A DNA stretch of 64,000 nt from Roseiarcus sp963770275 (GCA_963770275.1 CAVYPD010000046.1:1-64000), one strand, 5' to 3'. Shown: positions 48,610 to 59,333, counted from the first letter of the stretch. The notes: a model not told the origin generated them from the sequence alone. A program made the numbers and translations.

Positions 48610-50987
48610 CTACTCTCCGTAGGGCGTCCAGATGTTCTTGACCTGGGTCGCCCGGCGCAAGAACTCGCGACCCTCGGCTTTGGTCCAGTCGATCGTTGCG
48701 GCCGAGGCCCAAGTCGCCTTGAGATTGCCGGCGGAAAGCGCCTCGACTTGAGCCGCGCCCGTCCGTGTCGCCGACATACCAAACCGCATCGACGCCATCG
48801 TGCTCGGCCAGCGTCTTGGCCAGAACATTCGCCTCGCCCGGTGACGATGTTGACGACGCCGGCGGGAACGTCCGACGTGTCGAGCACCGAATAGAAGTCG
48901 GTGGCGCTCAAGGGATGGCTGGCCGACGGGACAGCGACGACGCAATTGCCCATGGCGATCGCCGGCATGACGAGCGAGACAAAGGCAAGCAGCGGCGCCT
49001 CGTCAGGGCAGACAACGCCCATCACGCCCCATGGCTCGTTCATCGCCAGGGTGACGAAGCGCGAGCGCGTCGCGTGCACCGCGCCGTCGAACTTGTCGGC
49101 ATAGCCGGCATAGACAAACGCACGACGGATCGAGGCGTCGACTTCGGCCTTGGCGGCGCGGGCGGAGGCCCCGGTCATGGCGCTGAGGCGCCGCGTGAAC
49201 TCGTCTTCGCGCGCGGCCAGGTTCTCGGCCACGTAATAGAGCACCTGGGCGCGATTGTGCGCCGTCGCCGCTCCCCAGGATGAAGCCTTCGCGGCGGCTT
49301 CGACCGCGTTGCGGATGTCCTTGCGATTGCCGAGCCCGGCCAGTCCGACCTCGCGTCCTGCGGGATCGAGAACCGCGTAGCTATAGCCGGAGTCAGGCCG
49401 CGCCTGCTTGCCGCCGATATAGAGCTTGGCGGTGCGATCCGGGCCCTCGTCGATGTTTCGAACCGGACTCACGCCGGGCGAGGCGTTGAGGGGCAGCGGA
49501 CGGGAAGCGTTGGGCTTGGCTTTCGGCTCGTCGGCGATGCGGTACTCGGACAAGCCTTCGCGCCCGCCCTCGCGGCCGAAGCCGCTTTCGCGATAGCCGC
49601 CGAAGCCCGCGGCGGCGTCGAACATGTTGGTCGAATTGATCCAGACGACGCCAGCCTTGATGCGAGCGGCGACCTCAAACGCGCGATTGACGTTCTCCGT
49701 CCAGACGGACGCCGCGAGGCCGTAGCGGGTGTTGTTGGCGAGCGCGACCGCTTCATCCGGCGTGCGAAAGGTCGAGGCGACAAGCACGGGGCCGAAGATC
49801 TCCTCGCGCGCCAGCACCGAGGCGGGGTCCACGCCGGTGACCAGGGTCGGCGGGTAGAAGCAGCCGCGATCGGGCAGCGAATCGTTGGCGCGAAAGAATT
49901 CGAGCCCTTCCTCCTCGCCCTGGCGCATGAGCCGGCGGATTCGCTCGAGCTGGACCGGCGCGACGATCGCGCCGACGTCGGTCGACTTGTCGAGCGGATC
50001 GCCGATTCTCAAATTCGCCATGCGCGCGCGCAGCTTGGCGTACAGGGCGTCGGCGGCGCCTTCGGCGACCAAGAGCCGCGAGCCCGCGCAGCACACCTGC
50101 CCTTGATTGAACCAGATCGCGTCGACCACGCCCTCAACGGCGCTGTCCAGATCCGCATCCTCGAACACAATGAACGGCGACTTGCCGCCGAGCTCGAGCG
50201 ACAGCTTCTTGCCCGTGCCGGCCGTCGCCTTGCGAATCGCCCGACCGACCTCAGTCGAGCCGGTGAAGGCGATCTTGTCCACGCCCCCATGCGCGACCAG
50301 CGCGGCCCCGGTCGCGCCATCGCCGGTGACGATGTTGACGACGCCCGGAGGCAGTCCTGTCTCGACGCAGATCGCTGCGAAGGCGAGCGCCGTCAGGGGT
50401 GTGAATTCCGCCGGCTTCAGCACAATCGTATTGCCCGCCGCGAGCGCCGGCGCGATCTTCCAGGCGAGCATCAGCAGCGGAAAATTCCACGGAATGATCT
50501 GCCCGCAGACCCCGACCGGCTTGGTCCCCGGGAACTCGCTGTCGATCAGCGAAGCCCATCCGGCGTGATGATAGAAATGGCGGGCGACCAGCGGAATGTC
50601 GATGTCGCGCGACTCGCGAATCGGCTTGCCGTTGTCGATCGTTTCCAGGACGGACAGAAAGCGCTCACGCTTCTGCACATGGCGCGCCAGCGCATAAATA
50701 TGCTTCGACCGCTCGAAGCCGGAAAGCGCCGTCCATTTTGGTTGGGCCTTCCGCGCGGCGGCGACCGCGTCGTCGATGTCTTTCGGAGAGCCCTGCGAAA
50801 CGCGCGCGATGCGCTCGCCGCGCGCCGGGTTGAAGACATCGAACAGTTCGCCCGGTTTGGTGAAAACGCCGTTGATGAAATGCCCGAACCCGCCTTCATG
50901 CTCCTTGAGCCAAACGCCGACATGCTCGCTGCTTTCAGGAGAGGGACCGTAGTCCATCGTGCGCAGGATGTCCTTGATGACGCCCAT
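48610..50987 (-). CDS. Two-domain aldehyde dehydrogenase (ALDH16-like), two +1 slips near the 3' end
   Basis: From ATG 50987. Domain 1 (~1-480) is a complete ALDH: GVCGQIIPWNFPLLMLAWKI, FTGSTEVGRAIRKATAGTGK, LELGGKSPFIVFEDADLDSA (general base Glu), FNQGQVCCAGSRLLV (nucleophile Cys), EEIFGPVLVASTF. Domain 2 (~530-790) repeats only the NAD-binding part (AKLYIGGKQARPDSGYSYAV, NEPWGVMGVVCPDEAPLLAF) and ends ATQVKNIWTPYGE. Slips at 48838-48841 and 48758-48760 must be corrected. This layout is that of ALDH16. Downstream of deoC, it probably oxidises the acetaldehyde released by the aldolase. Confidence 0.87.
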
Positions 50988-50996
50988 GGGTTTGCC

Positions 50997-51986
50997 TCAC
51001 GCCATTGCGTGGCGATGGGCGGCGGAATAACGCCCGGTCGCGTAATGGTCGAGCTGACGCTCGATGTCGGTCAGAAGGCCGCTCGCGCCGATACGGAAGA
51101 GGTCAGGCTGCATCCACGGCACGCCCAGTTCCTCCTTCATGAGGATGAGCCATGCGAGCGCATCCTTGGCCGTACGCAGGCCGCCCGCCGGCTTGAACCC
51201 GATGTCGACGCCTGAGCGTTCGCGATAGTCGCGCAAAGCCCGGAGCATCACGAGACTCACCGGCAGCGTGGCGTTGACGTCCTCCTTGCCAGTGGAGGTC
51301 TTGATGAAGTCGGCGCCCGCCTGCATCGCCACCATGCTGGCCGCATAGACGTTGCGCAGGGTCTTCAAGTCTCCCGTGCCGAGGATCGTCTTCAAATGCG
51401 CTTGCCCGCAGGCCTCGCGCATCGCCGCGACCTCGTCGTAGAGCGCGTTCCAGTCGCGGCTGAGCACATGGGCGCGGGTGATGACGATGTCGATCTCGCG
51501 CGCGCCTTCCCCGACCGCATAGCGGATCTCGTCAAGGCGCTGCTTCAGGGGGGTAAGCCCAGCTGGAAAGCCGGTCGCGACGGAGGCGACCGGAATCCCC
51601 GAGCCCTCGAGCGCCTTGACGGCCGGTCCGACCATCGTCGGATAGACGCAGACCGCGGCCACTGTCAGACCCAAGTCGGCGAGATCGAGCGCGGTGAGCA
51701 ACTCTTCGCCAAGCGGATGGCGAGCCTTGGCGCAGAGCCGACGCACACGGCCCGGCGTGTCGTCCCCCGACAGCGTCGTAAGGTCGATGCACGTCATCGC
51801 CTTCACGAGCCACGCCGCCTGGTATTCCTTTTTGACGGACCGCCGTGTGGTCAGAGTCGCGGCGCGACGCTCGACCGCGCTCGCGTTGACGCCCACGCTC
51901 TCGAACCAATCCGGCGCCAGCGGCGCCCCCGGATTGCGGGGCCGGTTATGTCCAGCCTGGGTTGGACGGGTGACCGCCTGGTCCAT
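50997..51986 (-). CDS. deoC: Deoxyribose-phosphate aldolase
   Basis: 329 residues, intact. AMTCIDLTTLSGDDTPGRVR, AAVCVYPTMVGPAVKALEGS, IPVASVATGFPAGLTPLKQR, EIDIVITRAHVLSRDWNALY, the Schiff-base lysine in GADFIKTSTGKEDVNATLPV, and IGFKPAGGLRTAKDALAWLI. It has a longer N-terminus than E. coli DeoC. It cleaves 2-deoxyribose-5-P to glyceraldehyde-3-P and acetaldehyde, and is followed 9 bases later by the ALDH. A deleted copy of the same pair lies at 19159-20648. Confidence 0.92.
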   Translation of the reverse strand: MDQAVTRPTQAGHNRPRNPGAPLAPDWFESVGVNASAVERRAATLTTRRSVKKEYQAAWLVKAMTCIDLTTLSGDDTPGRVRRLCAKARHPLGEELLTALDLADLGLTVAAVCVYPTMVGPAVKALEGSGIPVASVATGFPAGLTPLKQRLDEIRYAVGEGAREIDIVITRAHVLSRDWNALYDEVAAMREACGQAHLKTILGTGDLKTLRNVYAASMVAMQAGADFIKTSTGKEDVNATLPVSLVMLRALRDYRERSGVDIGFKPAGGLRTAKDALAWLILMKEELGVPWMQPDLFRIGASGLLTDIERQLDHYATGRYSAAHRHAMA

Positions 51987-52227
51987 GAGCGCCTCCGCTT
52001 TCTGGCGTTTGGCCTTGATAAGAATGTCACGATTGGGCGGCGAAGTCCAAGATCGCGGAGGTCCCGCGCCTAGGGCGTAATTATACGGAGCCCAGAAGCA
52101 ATTCGATTGTGACAGGCGTCACAGCGGGCGATTAACGGTTAGGTAACATTTAATAACGGGGGAGTGCCTGACCCAACCTTCCGCACTCGGACCCCTGACA
52201 AGCGGGTAGCCGTAAAGGAGAAGGATC

Positions 52228-53823
52228 ATGCTCCCGATTGCGATCGAACCCAGCTACGTGATCGCGCTCCTGCTTGTCGCGTTCCATGCCAGCAACAGGT
52301 TCAACACGCCGCGGATTGTCCGCTCACAAACGAGCCGGGTGCAGTTCTGGTTAAGCGGCGGCGCGTATGTCGTCTCCTCGATTGGCGTTTTCATGTTGCT
52401 GTCCTGGGCTGTGCGACATAACGCGTCTCTGGTGGGCGTGCTACAGATGGGCAGTGCGACGCAAGGCGGGGCGGACGTCTCCAATCTGGACGCTGCGCTG
52501 GTCGCGGCGCTGATGTTGACGACGCTTTTGCCGAGCTTCCCCGTGCTACGCGATATCGACGCTGGCATCCTACGCTTCTTCTACCGGATGGGTTCGATTC
52601 CGTTCTGCGCCCAGCTCTGGGCCCGGCAGATGGAGAGCGCGTTTTCGTTTCCGGCGGACGCGACCACCTCGATGCACGATTTCATCTTGAACGCCGCCCA
52701 TCTGCCAGATGCATTGGCGCTTGAATTGCGCACGGATCCGAAGTCGGATCAGATGCGCTTTCGCTTCACACGCAACCTCGCAGTCTATGCGGCGATCAGC
52801 AACCTTAGGGGCCGAGCGCGCTTCGCCGATGACTATCCCGAGGATGTCGCCGCGTTCGAGAAAGACATGGCGACTTACTTCACTCAAAGCGTTGGGTTTC
52901 TGGCGCTGACTGGCAAATTGTCGCAGCAGGAGCTCGACGACGTGTCCGAGTTGGTGCAGAAGTTTCGCACGCTGAACCTCGAGGCTTATGAAGAGCTGCG
53001 ACTTATGCTCGCACGCATGTTGCTCTACACTTCAAGCGGCGAGAGGGAGATCATTGACCGCTTAAACCGCACCGGATTTGCGCTCGAGCGCGCAACACCG
53101 ATCGCCGTGCCCTTCAATCTGCTGGCGGCGGACATGATCGGCGTCATGTTTCTCTTCCTTTCCGGCGCGCTGATCTCGTCAGCTTTCTTGTCGTCGCCGC
53201 AGATGCCGCTGAGCAAGGCGATCGCAATCGGCTTGCTCGTCGCGGTCAATGATTGCATCGCGGCGGTGCTGGCGCTGTTGCCGAAGGAATTCTGGAGTTT
53301 CGCCGACATCCGCTCAACTCGCGAACGGCCCTATCTCAGCTACGTGCTCTCGGCAGTCATTGCCGCCACGCTTTCGGTTCCGATCTCTTATGCATTCTAT
53401 CTCTATCGGACACATTTCATGCTCGACAGCTTCCCCGTCCTGCAGTTTGCATCGCAATGCAAGTGGCTGCTGCCCTCCTCGGTCCTCTGCTTCGCGATCG
53501 CTTTCGCTTGCGACAATTGTTTTGGCGCGACGGAAGAACCGCGGTGGCAGCGGTGGGCGGAAGGTGCGGGCATTGCGGCGCTCATGGGATTCGCCGGATA
53601 TCTTGTCGTGCTGTGGCTCGCGATCGACCGCGCCGCGCTCTACGCCGGGGGCCCTGCTCCTTCACTCTGGATGCCGATCGTCCTGAATGCCGGGATTGGT
53701 GCAGTGTTCGGATCGACCATCCCAAACTGGTACCGCGCAGTGGCGCGCCCAACGTGCGTCGCGGTCCCCCGGTCAGAAAGCGACGCTCAGAGGATCCCCG
53801 AACCGCGGGCCGCGACGATTTGA
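52228..53823 (+). CDS. Multi-pass membrane protein of unknown function
   Basis: 531 residues, intact, AAGGAGAAGG before ATG 52228. About nine hydrophobic segments: three near the N-terminus (SYVIALLLVAFHASN, FWLSGGAYVVSSIGVFMLLS, LDAALVAALMLTTLLPSFPV). A ~220-residue soluble region follows (LPDALALELRTDPKSDQMRF, DDVSELVQKFRTLNLEAYEE). Then come more helices (VLSAVIAATLSVPISYAFYL, GIAALMGFAGYLVVLWLAID). No catalytic motif recognised. It stands alone between deoC (divergent) and the molybdenum hydroxylase genes (convergent). Confidence 0.75.
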   Translation: MLPIAIEPSYVIALLLVAFHASNRFNTPRIVRSQTSRVQFWLSGGAYVVSSIGVFMLLSWAVRHNASLVGVLQMGSATQGGADVSNLDAALVAALMLTTLLPSFPVLRDIDAGILRFFYRMGSIPFCAQLWARQMESAFSFPADATTSMHDFILNAAHLPDALALELRTDPKSDQMRFRFTRNLAVYAAISNLRGRARFADDYPEDVAAFEKDMATYFTQSVGFLALTGKLSQQELDDVSELVQKFRTLNLEAYEELRLMLARMLLYTSSGEREIIDRLNRTGFALERATPIAVPFNLLAADMIGVMFLFLSGALISSAFLSSPQMPLSKAIAIGLLVAVNDCIAAVLALLPKEFWSFADIRSTRERPYLSYVLSAVIAATLSVPISYAFYLYRTHFMLDSFPVLQFASQCKWLLPSSVLCFAIAFACDNCFGATEEPRWQRWAEGAGIAALMGFAGYLVVLWLAIDRAALYAGGPAPSLWMPIVLNAGIGAVFGSTIPNWYRAVARPTCVAVPRSESDAQRIPEPRAATI

Positions 53824-53925
53824 ATCGCCCTCAGCGAGCGACCTTCCTGAATCTAACACCCTTTCAGAGATGTGCGGGGCGACGAGGCGGGTCGGAAGCA
53901 AGTTCCGGCCCGCCTCGTGTCGCGT

Positions 53926-56287
53926 TTAGGCCTTGCCGGCTAACTGCCCTCCGAGCGGCAGGGAGCGGATGCGTTTGCCGCTCGCCGCAAAGATCGCGTT
54001 CATAAGCGCAGGCGCGACCGGCGGCACGCCGGGTTCGCCCACCCCGCCCATGTGCATGTCGTAGCCGCGCGGCACGATGTAGACATGCGTCTCGCGCGGC
54101 GCGTCGGTGATCCTGATCACCTGGTAGTCGTCGAGATTGCTCTGCTGGACTCGTCCTTCCTTGAACGAGATTTCGTTCAGCAAGCCAACGCCCAAGCCCC
54201 ATGACCACGGCGCCCTCAAACTGAGACCGGACGCGATCAGGGTTCACGATCGGGCCGCAATCAACGCAGATGTCGACCCGCGGCACGGTGATGTTGCCCT
54301 TCTCGTCGACCGCAGCCTCGATCACCGCCGCCACATAGCTCACGAAGCTGCGATGAACAGCTAAGCCGAGCCCATGGCCTTTCGGCAGTTCGCGCTTGCC
54401 CCAACCAGCCTTCTCGGTGACCATTTCGACGACGTTGCGCAGGCGCCCGGTGTCGATCGGGTAGACCTCCGGATTCTCGCCGTAGTCCCAGAAGTTCTTC
54501 ACCTTCTGCGGCACGTCGAGGATGCGTGCGGGTCCGATCAGATCGAGCAGGAACTCTTTCTGATCCTTGCCCGCCGCATGCGCGAGTTCGGCGACGAAGG
54601 ATTAAATCGCGAATCCGTGCGGCACGTTCGAAACGGAACGCCACCAGCCAACCTTGGTATGCGCTTCGGCTTCACCATTCTCGATGCTCACGTTCTTGAT
54701 GTCGAAGGGCATGTCGACAAGGCCCATGCCCTGCTCGAGCGGCGCTTCGTGCTTCGGATCGGCCATGAAGAGCGCCAAAAGCGTCGGCGCGACGCTGTTG
54801 TGTCGCCAAGCGACGACGTGGCCATCCTTGTCGAGCCCGGCCTCGAGACGTTCGACCGACACGGTGTGATAGAAGTCGTTGTGGATGTCGTCCTCGCGAG
54901 TCCACACCACCTTGACCGGTGCGCCCCCCATCGCCTTCGAGCACAGAGCCGCCTCGACCGCGAAGTCCGGCTTTGACTTGCGGCCAAAACCGCCACCCAA
55001 AAGGGTGACATTGACGGTAACGTTCTCACTCGGAAGCGCCAGATATGCGGCGACCATGTCATGGGCAGCCTGCGGGCTTTGCACGCTGGTCCAGACTTCA
55101 GCCTTGCCGTCGACGATCCGGCAGGTCGCGGAAGGCGGCTCCATCGTCGCATGCGCGTTGTGAGGGATGTAGTATTCGGCCTCGACTTTCTTGTCCGCGC
55201 TTGCGTAAGCCGCAGCGAAGTCGCCGTCGCTGCGCAGGATCATGCCGGGCTTCCTGGCGGTCGCCTCCATTTCCGCGCGGTACGCCTGGGAATCATAAGT
55301 CCCGTGCGGACCGTCATCCCATTTGATCTTCAGCGCATTGCGGCCTTGGATCGCGGCCCAGGTGTTGTCGGCGATGATTGCGATTCCCCCCGACGGCTGG
55401 AATTTCATCGGGTACGACGGCGTAGGGATCTCGACGATTTGCAGGACGCCCGGAATTTTTTTCGCGTCCGTCGCGTCGTAAGAGGCGACCTTGCCGCCCA
55501 TTACCGCCGGGCGGGCAATGACGGCATATTTCTGTCCGGGCAAGCGGACGTCCTGGCCATAAATGGCGCGACCGGTCGTGATGTTGAAGCCATCGACAAT
55601 ATTGGTCCCTTCCTTGCCGATGTAGCGGAACTCGGACGGGTCTTTGAGAGGCAGACTGACAGGCGTTGCTGCGCCCGTCTTTTCGAGGCTGACATTCGAT
55701 GGCACGCCCATCGTGCTCGCGTCAGCGGCAAGATCTCCATAGCCGAGTTTCTTCCCGGTCGACTTCTGAATGACCTCGTGATTCTTCGCCTCGACGTCAG
55801 TGACGTCTACGCCCCAACGTTTCGCGGCAGCCGCCTCGAGCATCATGCGGGCCGCTGCGCCAACCTGGCGCATCGGCATGAAGAAATGCCGGGTCGAACG
55901 GGAGCCGTCGGTGTCTTGGTTGCCGTATTTGGCCTCGTCCCCAGTCGCCTGGGCGACTTTCACGCGAGACCAATCCGCTCCCATCTCGTCTGCCACGATT
56001 AGCGGCATGCCGGTGCGTATGCCCTGGCCCATCTCGGAGCGGTGGCAAACGATGGTGACGATTCCGTCGGGCGCGATGGAGACGAAAGCCAGCGGGCTGT
56101 TGACCGTGCCGTGCGGCATGCCGTCTGCGCCCCACTTGGGGGCGTTGTCGGCCAGCGCCGGACCAGACGGCATTACGTGCACCGCGAGCACGAAGCTGCC
56201 CGTTGCAAGAATCCCCTTCAGGACGCCGCGCCGGCTGACATTCTCGATGCCGGAGGCCGACACCATTTCGCGAATGTGCTTGGTCAT
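53926..56287 (-). CDS. Molybdopterin-binding aldehyde oxidase/isoquinoline 1-oxidoreductase beta subunit; ochre codon and one frameshift
   Basis: Tat-type N-terminus (SRRGVLKGILATGSFVLAVH), then VCHRSEMGQGIRTGMPLIVA, IPHNAHATMEPPSATCRIVD, TLLGGGFGRKSKPDFAVEAA (molybdenum cofactor loop), VGWWRSVSNVPHGFAI. TAA at 54604-54602 stands where relatives have Gln (I-Q-SFVAELAHAAGK), and the same frame continues downstream. A +1 slip at ~54192 precedes NEISFKEGRVQQSNLDDYQV and VGEPGVPPVAPALMNAIFAA, with the usual late GE motif. Paired with the 2Fe-2S subunit, it hydroxylates aldehydes or N-heterocycles in the periplasm. Confidence 0.85.
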
Positions 56288-56290
56288 GGG

Positions 56291-56740
56291 TTACGCTCCC
56301 GCAGCTTGCTTGATGGCGGCGCGAATGCGCTGATAGGTCCCGCAGCGGCAGATGTTGCCGTACATCGTGCTGTCGATGTCGGAGTCGGTCGGATGAGGCG
56401 TCTGCTTCAGCAGCGCGACGGCCTGCATGATCTGGCCAGCCTGGCAATAGCCGCACTGGGGCACATTGACTTCGCGCCAAGCCTTTTGGACGGGGTGATT
56501 GCCTTCCGGATCCAGGCCTTCGATGGTGACGACCGATTTGCCATTCGCGTCGGCCATCTGCGTCTGGCAGGACCGGGTGGCGTCGCCGTCGAGATGGATC
56601 GTGCAGGCGCCGCATGCGGCCACACCGCAGCCAAACTTGGTGCCGGTGAGCCCGAGAACATCGCGTAGGTACCAGAGCACAGGCATCGACGGATCGCCGT
56701 CGAATGTTTGCGCTTGGCCGTTGACATGCAGAGTGATCAT
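56291..56740 (-). CDS. 2Fe-2S iron-sulfur subunit of the molybdenum hydroxylase
   Basis: 149 residues, intact. The N-terminal plant-type [2Fe-2S] loop is KFGCGVAACGACTIHLDG, with the fourth Cys in RSCQTQ. The C-terminal four-helix cluster is VPQCGYCQAGQIMQAVALLK and MYGNICRCGTYQRIRAAIKQ. This is the IorA/CoxS-type electron-transfer subunit, three bases upstream of the beta subunit. No separate FAD subunit is present, as expected for isoquinoline-type enzymes; a membrane cytochrome is the likely acceptor. Confidence 0.93.
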   Translation of the reverse strand: MITLHVNGQAQTFDGDPSMPVLWYLRDVLGLTGTKFGCGVAACGACTIHLDGDATRSCQTQMADANGKSVVTIEGLDPEGNHPVQKAWREVNVPQCGYCQAGQIMQAVALLKQTPHPTDSDIDSTMYGNICRCGTYQRIRAAIKQAAGA

Positions 56741-56883
56741 GCTTCCCTCCCAGTCGATAGCGACTGCGGTAAATCTCGCGCCGGTTGGTTCAGAAGCGTC
56801 CCTGCTGCTCTGGCGGCAGACTTGAAACCATTCCCGACATTGAAATGACTCTAAGTCACGAGCGGAGAAGTGGCAATTGTAAT

Positions 56884-56911
56884 TACGATGTATTCATATG
56901 AATACATCGTA
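56884..56911. promoter_or_regulatory. Perfect 28-bp palindrome upstream of the molybdenum hydroxylase genes
   Basis: TACGATGTATTCAT followed by its exact reverse complement, centred on ATAT, about 145 bases upstream of the 2Fe-2S start and AT-rich in a GC-rich genome. A dimeric regulator (TetR or MarR type) is the natural reader. It could also form a cruciform. No regulator gene lies next to it. Confidence 0.55.
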
Positions 56912-56949
56912 TAACGAGGGCGTTACTTAAGACTTTCATCACGGATCTG

Positions 56950-56973
56950 CGTAATATCCATTTGGATATTACG
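56950..56973. promoter_or_regulatory. Second strong palindrome (11-bp arms, 2-nt loop)
   Basis: CGTAATATCCA-TT-TGGATATTACG, 38 bases after the 28-bp palindrome. The arms share the CGTA/TACG theme with it but are otherwise different. Together they make a compact symmetrical control region or two structured elements. No run of T follows either repeat on either strand, which argues against simple terminators. Confidence 0.5.
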
Positions 56974-57683
56974 ATGGAACGCAGCAAGACTTGCCCTCGA
57001 GCAAATCGCCAGGCCGGACTTTGCGGGTTGGCTTTTCGACTTCTGACGGCGAGATGCTCCGCGCCACGTGGCGTCAGAAGTGTGCTGCTTTTGGCGGAGT
57101 CGGCGGAAGAGTAACGGCTCGGGCGACATTTGATTTCAGAAAATCAGAAAACCGATTAAACTTGCGCCCATGGCCCACCCAGCCCTCGCGCCGACGAAGA
57201 TTGTGAGCCGCCGCTGCCGCGCCGCCGAGCCCAATAGAGCGCGAGAAAAACTTTTGGCGACTTAATCCGCGTAACCCATTGATAAGTCTGGATTCTCAGA
57301 ACCAGAGAAATCCAAGGAAATCCAACCCCCATAATCGGGGTTTTTCGGAGCGAAACGGCCCGACGCCAAGAAAACCCAAACGGATCGATCGTACCGCCGT
57401 CGGCGGCTGCCGCGGTAGCCGTCTTCGTCCAAAAGCGAAGCGCGTTCGTATTTGACATACGCGCCTCGCGCGCCTAGTAAGCGCGCCTTCGTCAGGTTTT
57501 AGCCTCGTCGATCAAGCCGACTGTCCTTTGAGGCCAGCGGTCCCCGTCCGGCAGCGCTTAGCGCCCCCGGGCGCGATCGGCGTTGGGCTCAAACGCGGAT
57601 GCGGTTCAGCGGATTGGATGACGGGCGTCTCGCTCTATCTATCCGCTCAGCGCCTTCGCCGCCTGATCAAAGGAGCGTGACCC
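56974..57683. other. Long intergenic region before ffh
   Basis: About 710 bases. Short open frames on both strands (for example 57156-57458 minus) have no family features. The end should contain the promoter of the ffh operon. CAAAGGAGCGTGACCC before ATG 57684 carries AAAGGAG. No RNA gene recognised. Confidence 0.4.
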
Positions 57684-59252
57684 ATGTTCGAGAGCCTGTC
57701 CGAAAAGCTCTCCGGCATCCTGGATAAACTCACCGGCCGCGGCGCCCTCTCCGAGGAGGACGTCAACGCCGCGATGCGCGAGGTGCGTCGCGCGTTGCTC
57801 GAGGCCGACGTTGCGCTCGAGGTCGTGCGCTCGTTCGTCGACCGGACTCGCACCAAGGCCGTCGGCGCTTCTGTCGTCAAGTCGGTCAAGCCCGGCCAGA
57901 TGGTGGTCAAGATCGTCCACGATTCGCTGGTCGAGACGCTGGGCACGGAATCGCAGGCGATCGATCTTAACGCCCCGGCTCCCGTGGCGATCATGCTTGT
58001 CGGCCTGCAGGGCGCGGGCAAGACGACGACCGCGGCCAAGATCGCCAAACGCCTGACCGAGCGCGACAAGCGCAAGGTTCTGATGGCCTCACTCGACGTG
58101 AAGCGGCCCGCCGCTCAGGAGCAGCTCGCGGTGCTGGGCCAACAGGTCGGCGTCGCGACGTTGCCGATCGTTTTCGGCGAGGAGCCGGTCGCCATCGCCA
58201 GGCGCGCCGAATCCGCGGCGCGCCTGCAAGGCTATGATGTCGTGCTGCTCGACACCGCCGGGCGCACCCATATCGACGAACTGCTGATGCAGGAGATGGT
58301 GGACATCCGCGACGCCGCGCGGCCCCACGAAATCCTGCTGGTTGCGGACGCGCTGACCGGCCAGGACGCGGTCAATCTGGCCAAGAACTTCGACGAGCAG
58401 GTGGGCATAACCGGCATCGTGCTGACCCGCATGGACGGCGACGGCCGCGGCGGCGCGGCGCTGTCGATGCGCTCGGTCACCGGCAAGCCGATCAAGCTGC
58501 TTGGCGTCGGCGAGAAGATGGACGCGATCGAGGATTTCCATCCCGCGCGTCTCGCCGATCGCATCCTCGGCATGGGCGACATCGTCAGCCTGGTCGAGAA
58601 AGCGGCGCAAAATATCGACATGGCGCAGGCGGCCAAGATGGCCGAGAAGATGCGCAAGGGCGTCTTCGATCTCAACGACCTCTCCGAGCAATTGAGCCAG
58701 ATCGAGAAGCTCGGCGGCATGGGCGGCATCATGGGGATGCTGCCGGGCGTCGCCAAGATCAAGGACCAGCTCAATTCCGCCAATCTCGACGACAAGTTCG
58801 TCAAGCGCCAGCGGGCGATCATCTCGTCAATGACGCCGCAAGAGCGTCGCAACCCCGACCTTCTCAAGGCCTCGCGCAAGAAGCGCATCGCGGCAGGTTC
58901 GGGCGTCACGGTCGAGTACGTCAACCGGCTTCTGAAGCAGCATCGCCAAATGGCCGACATGATGAAGGCGATGGGCGGCGGGGGCGCGAAGCGCGGCATG
59001 ATGGGCAAGCTCGGCCAGATGATGGGGCTCGGTGGAGGCATGCCAATGCCATCGGCCGAACAGATCGAAGCGATGCAGAAGCAGCTGGGCGGCGCGGGGC
59101 TCCCTGGAGCGCCTTCGGGACCGCCCGGCATTCCAGCCGCCCCGCCGCCCGGCGCATTCAATTTACCCCCTCAGTTCCCTGGTCTCGGCGGCGGACCGAA
59201 GCTGCCAGGCCTCGGCGGCGGCTTCAACCCATTCGGGGGCAAGAAGAAGTGA
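57684..59252 (+). CDS. ffh: Signal recognition particle GTPase
   Basis: 522 residues, intact. N domain (LSGILDKLTGRGALSEEDVN); G domain with G1 VGLQGAGKTTTAAKIAKRL, G3 LLDTAGRTH, G4 LTRMDGDGRGGAALS. Methionine-rich M domain from ~330 (MGGIMGMLPGVAKIKDQLNS, LLKASRKKRIAAGSGVTVEY). The C-terminal Met/Gly/Pro tail (~430-522) is long and low-complexity. Ffh with 4.5S RNA delivers nascent membrane proteins to FtsY/SecYEG. It heads the rpsP-rimM-petA-trmD cluster. Confidence 0.96.
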   Translation: MFESLSEKLSGILDKLTGRGALSEEDVNAAMREVRRALLEADVALEVVRSFVDRTRTKAVGASVVKSVKPGQMVVKIVHDSLVETLGTESQAIDLNAPAPVAIMLVGLQGAGKTTTAAKIAKRLTERDKRKVLMASLDVKRPAAQEQLAVLGQQVGVATLPIVFGEEPVAIARRAESAARLQGYDVVLLDTAGRTHIDELLMQEMVDIRDAARPHEILLVADALTGQDAVNLAKNFDEQVGITGIVLTRMDGDGRGGAALSMRSVTGKPIKLLGVGEKMDAIEDFHPARLADRILGMGDIVSLVEKAAQNIDMAQAAKMAEKMRKGVFDLNDLSEQLSQIEKLGGMGGIMGMLPGVAKIKDQLNSANLDDKFVKRQRAIISSMTPQERRNPDLLKASRKKRIAAGSGVTVEYVNRLLKQHRQMADMMKAMGGGGAKRGMMGKLGQMMGLGGGMPMPSAEQIEAMQKQLGGAGLPGAPSGPPGIPAAPPPGAFNLPPQFPGLGGGPKLPGLGGGFNPFGGKKK

Positions 59253-59333
59253 CCGCTCTTCCATCGCCTTCGAGGCGAAAGAGCAAATCGTCAAGGTAAA
59301 GAACAACCCATTAGATCTGAAAGGAAAACACCA

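Noticed and set aside
48024..50987. A 987-residue dehydrogenase extending into the TraB/GumN gene
   Set aside because: The last ~230 residues are the antisense of the convergent TraB gene, read after a +1 slip. The corrected ALDH ends at 48610.
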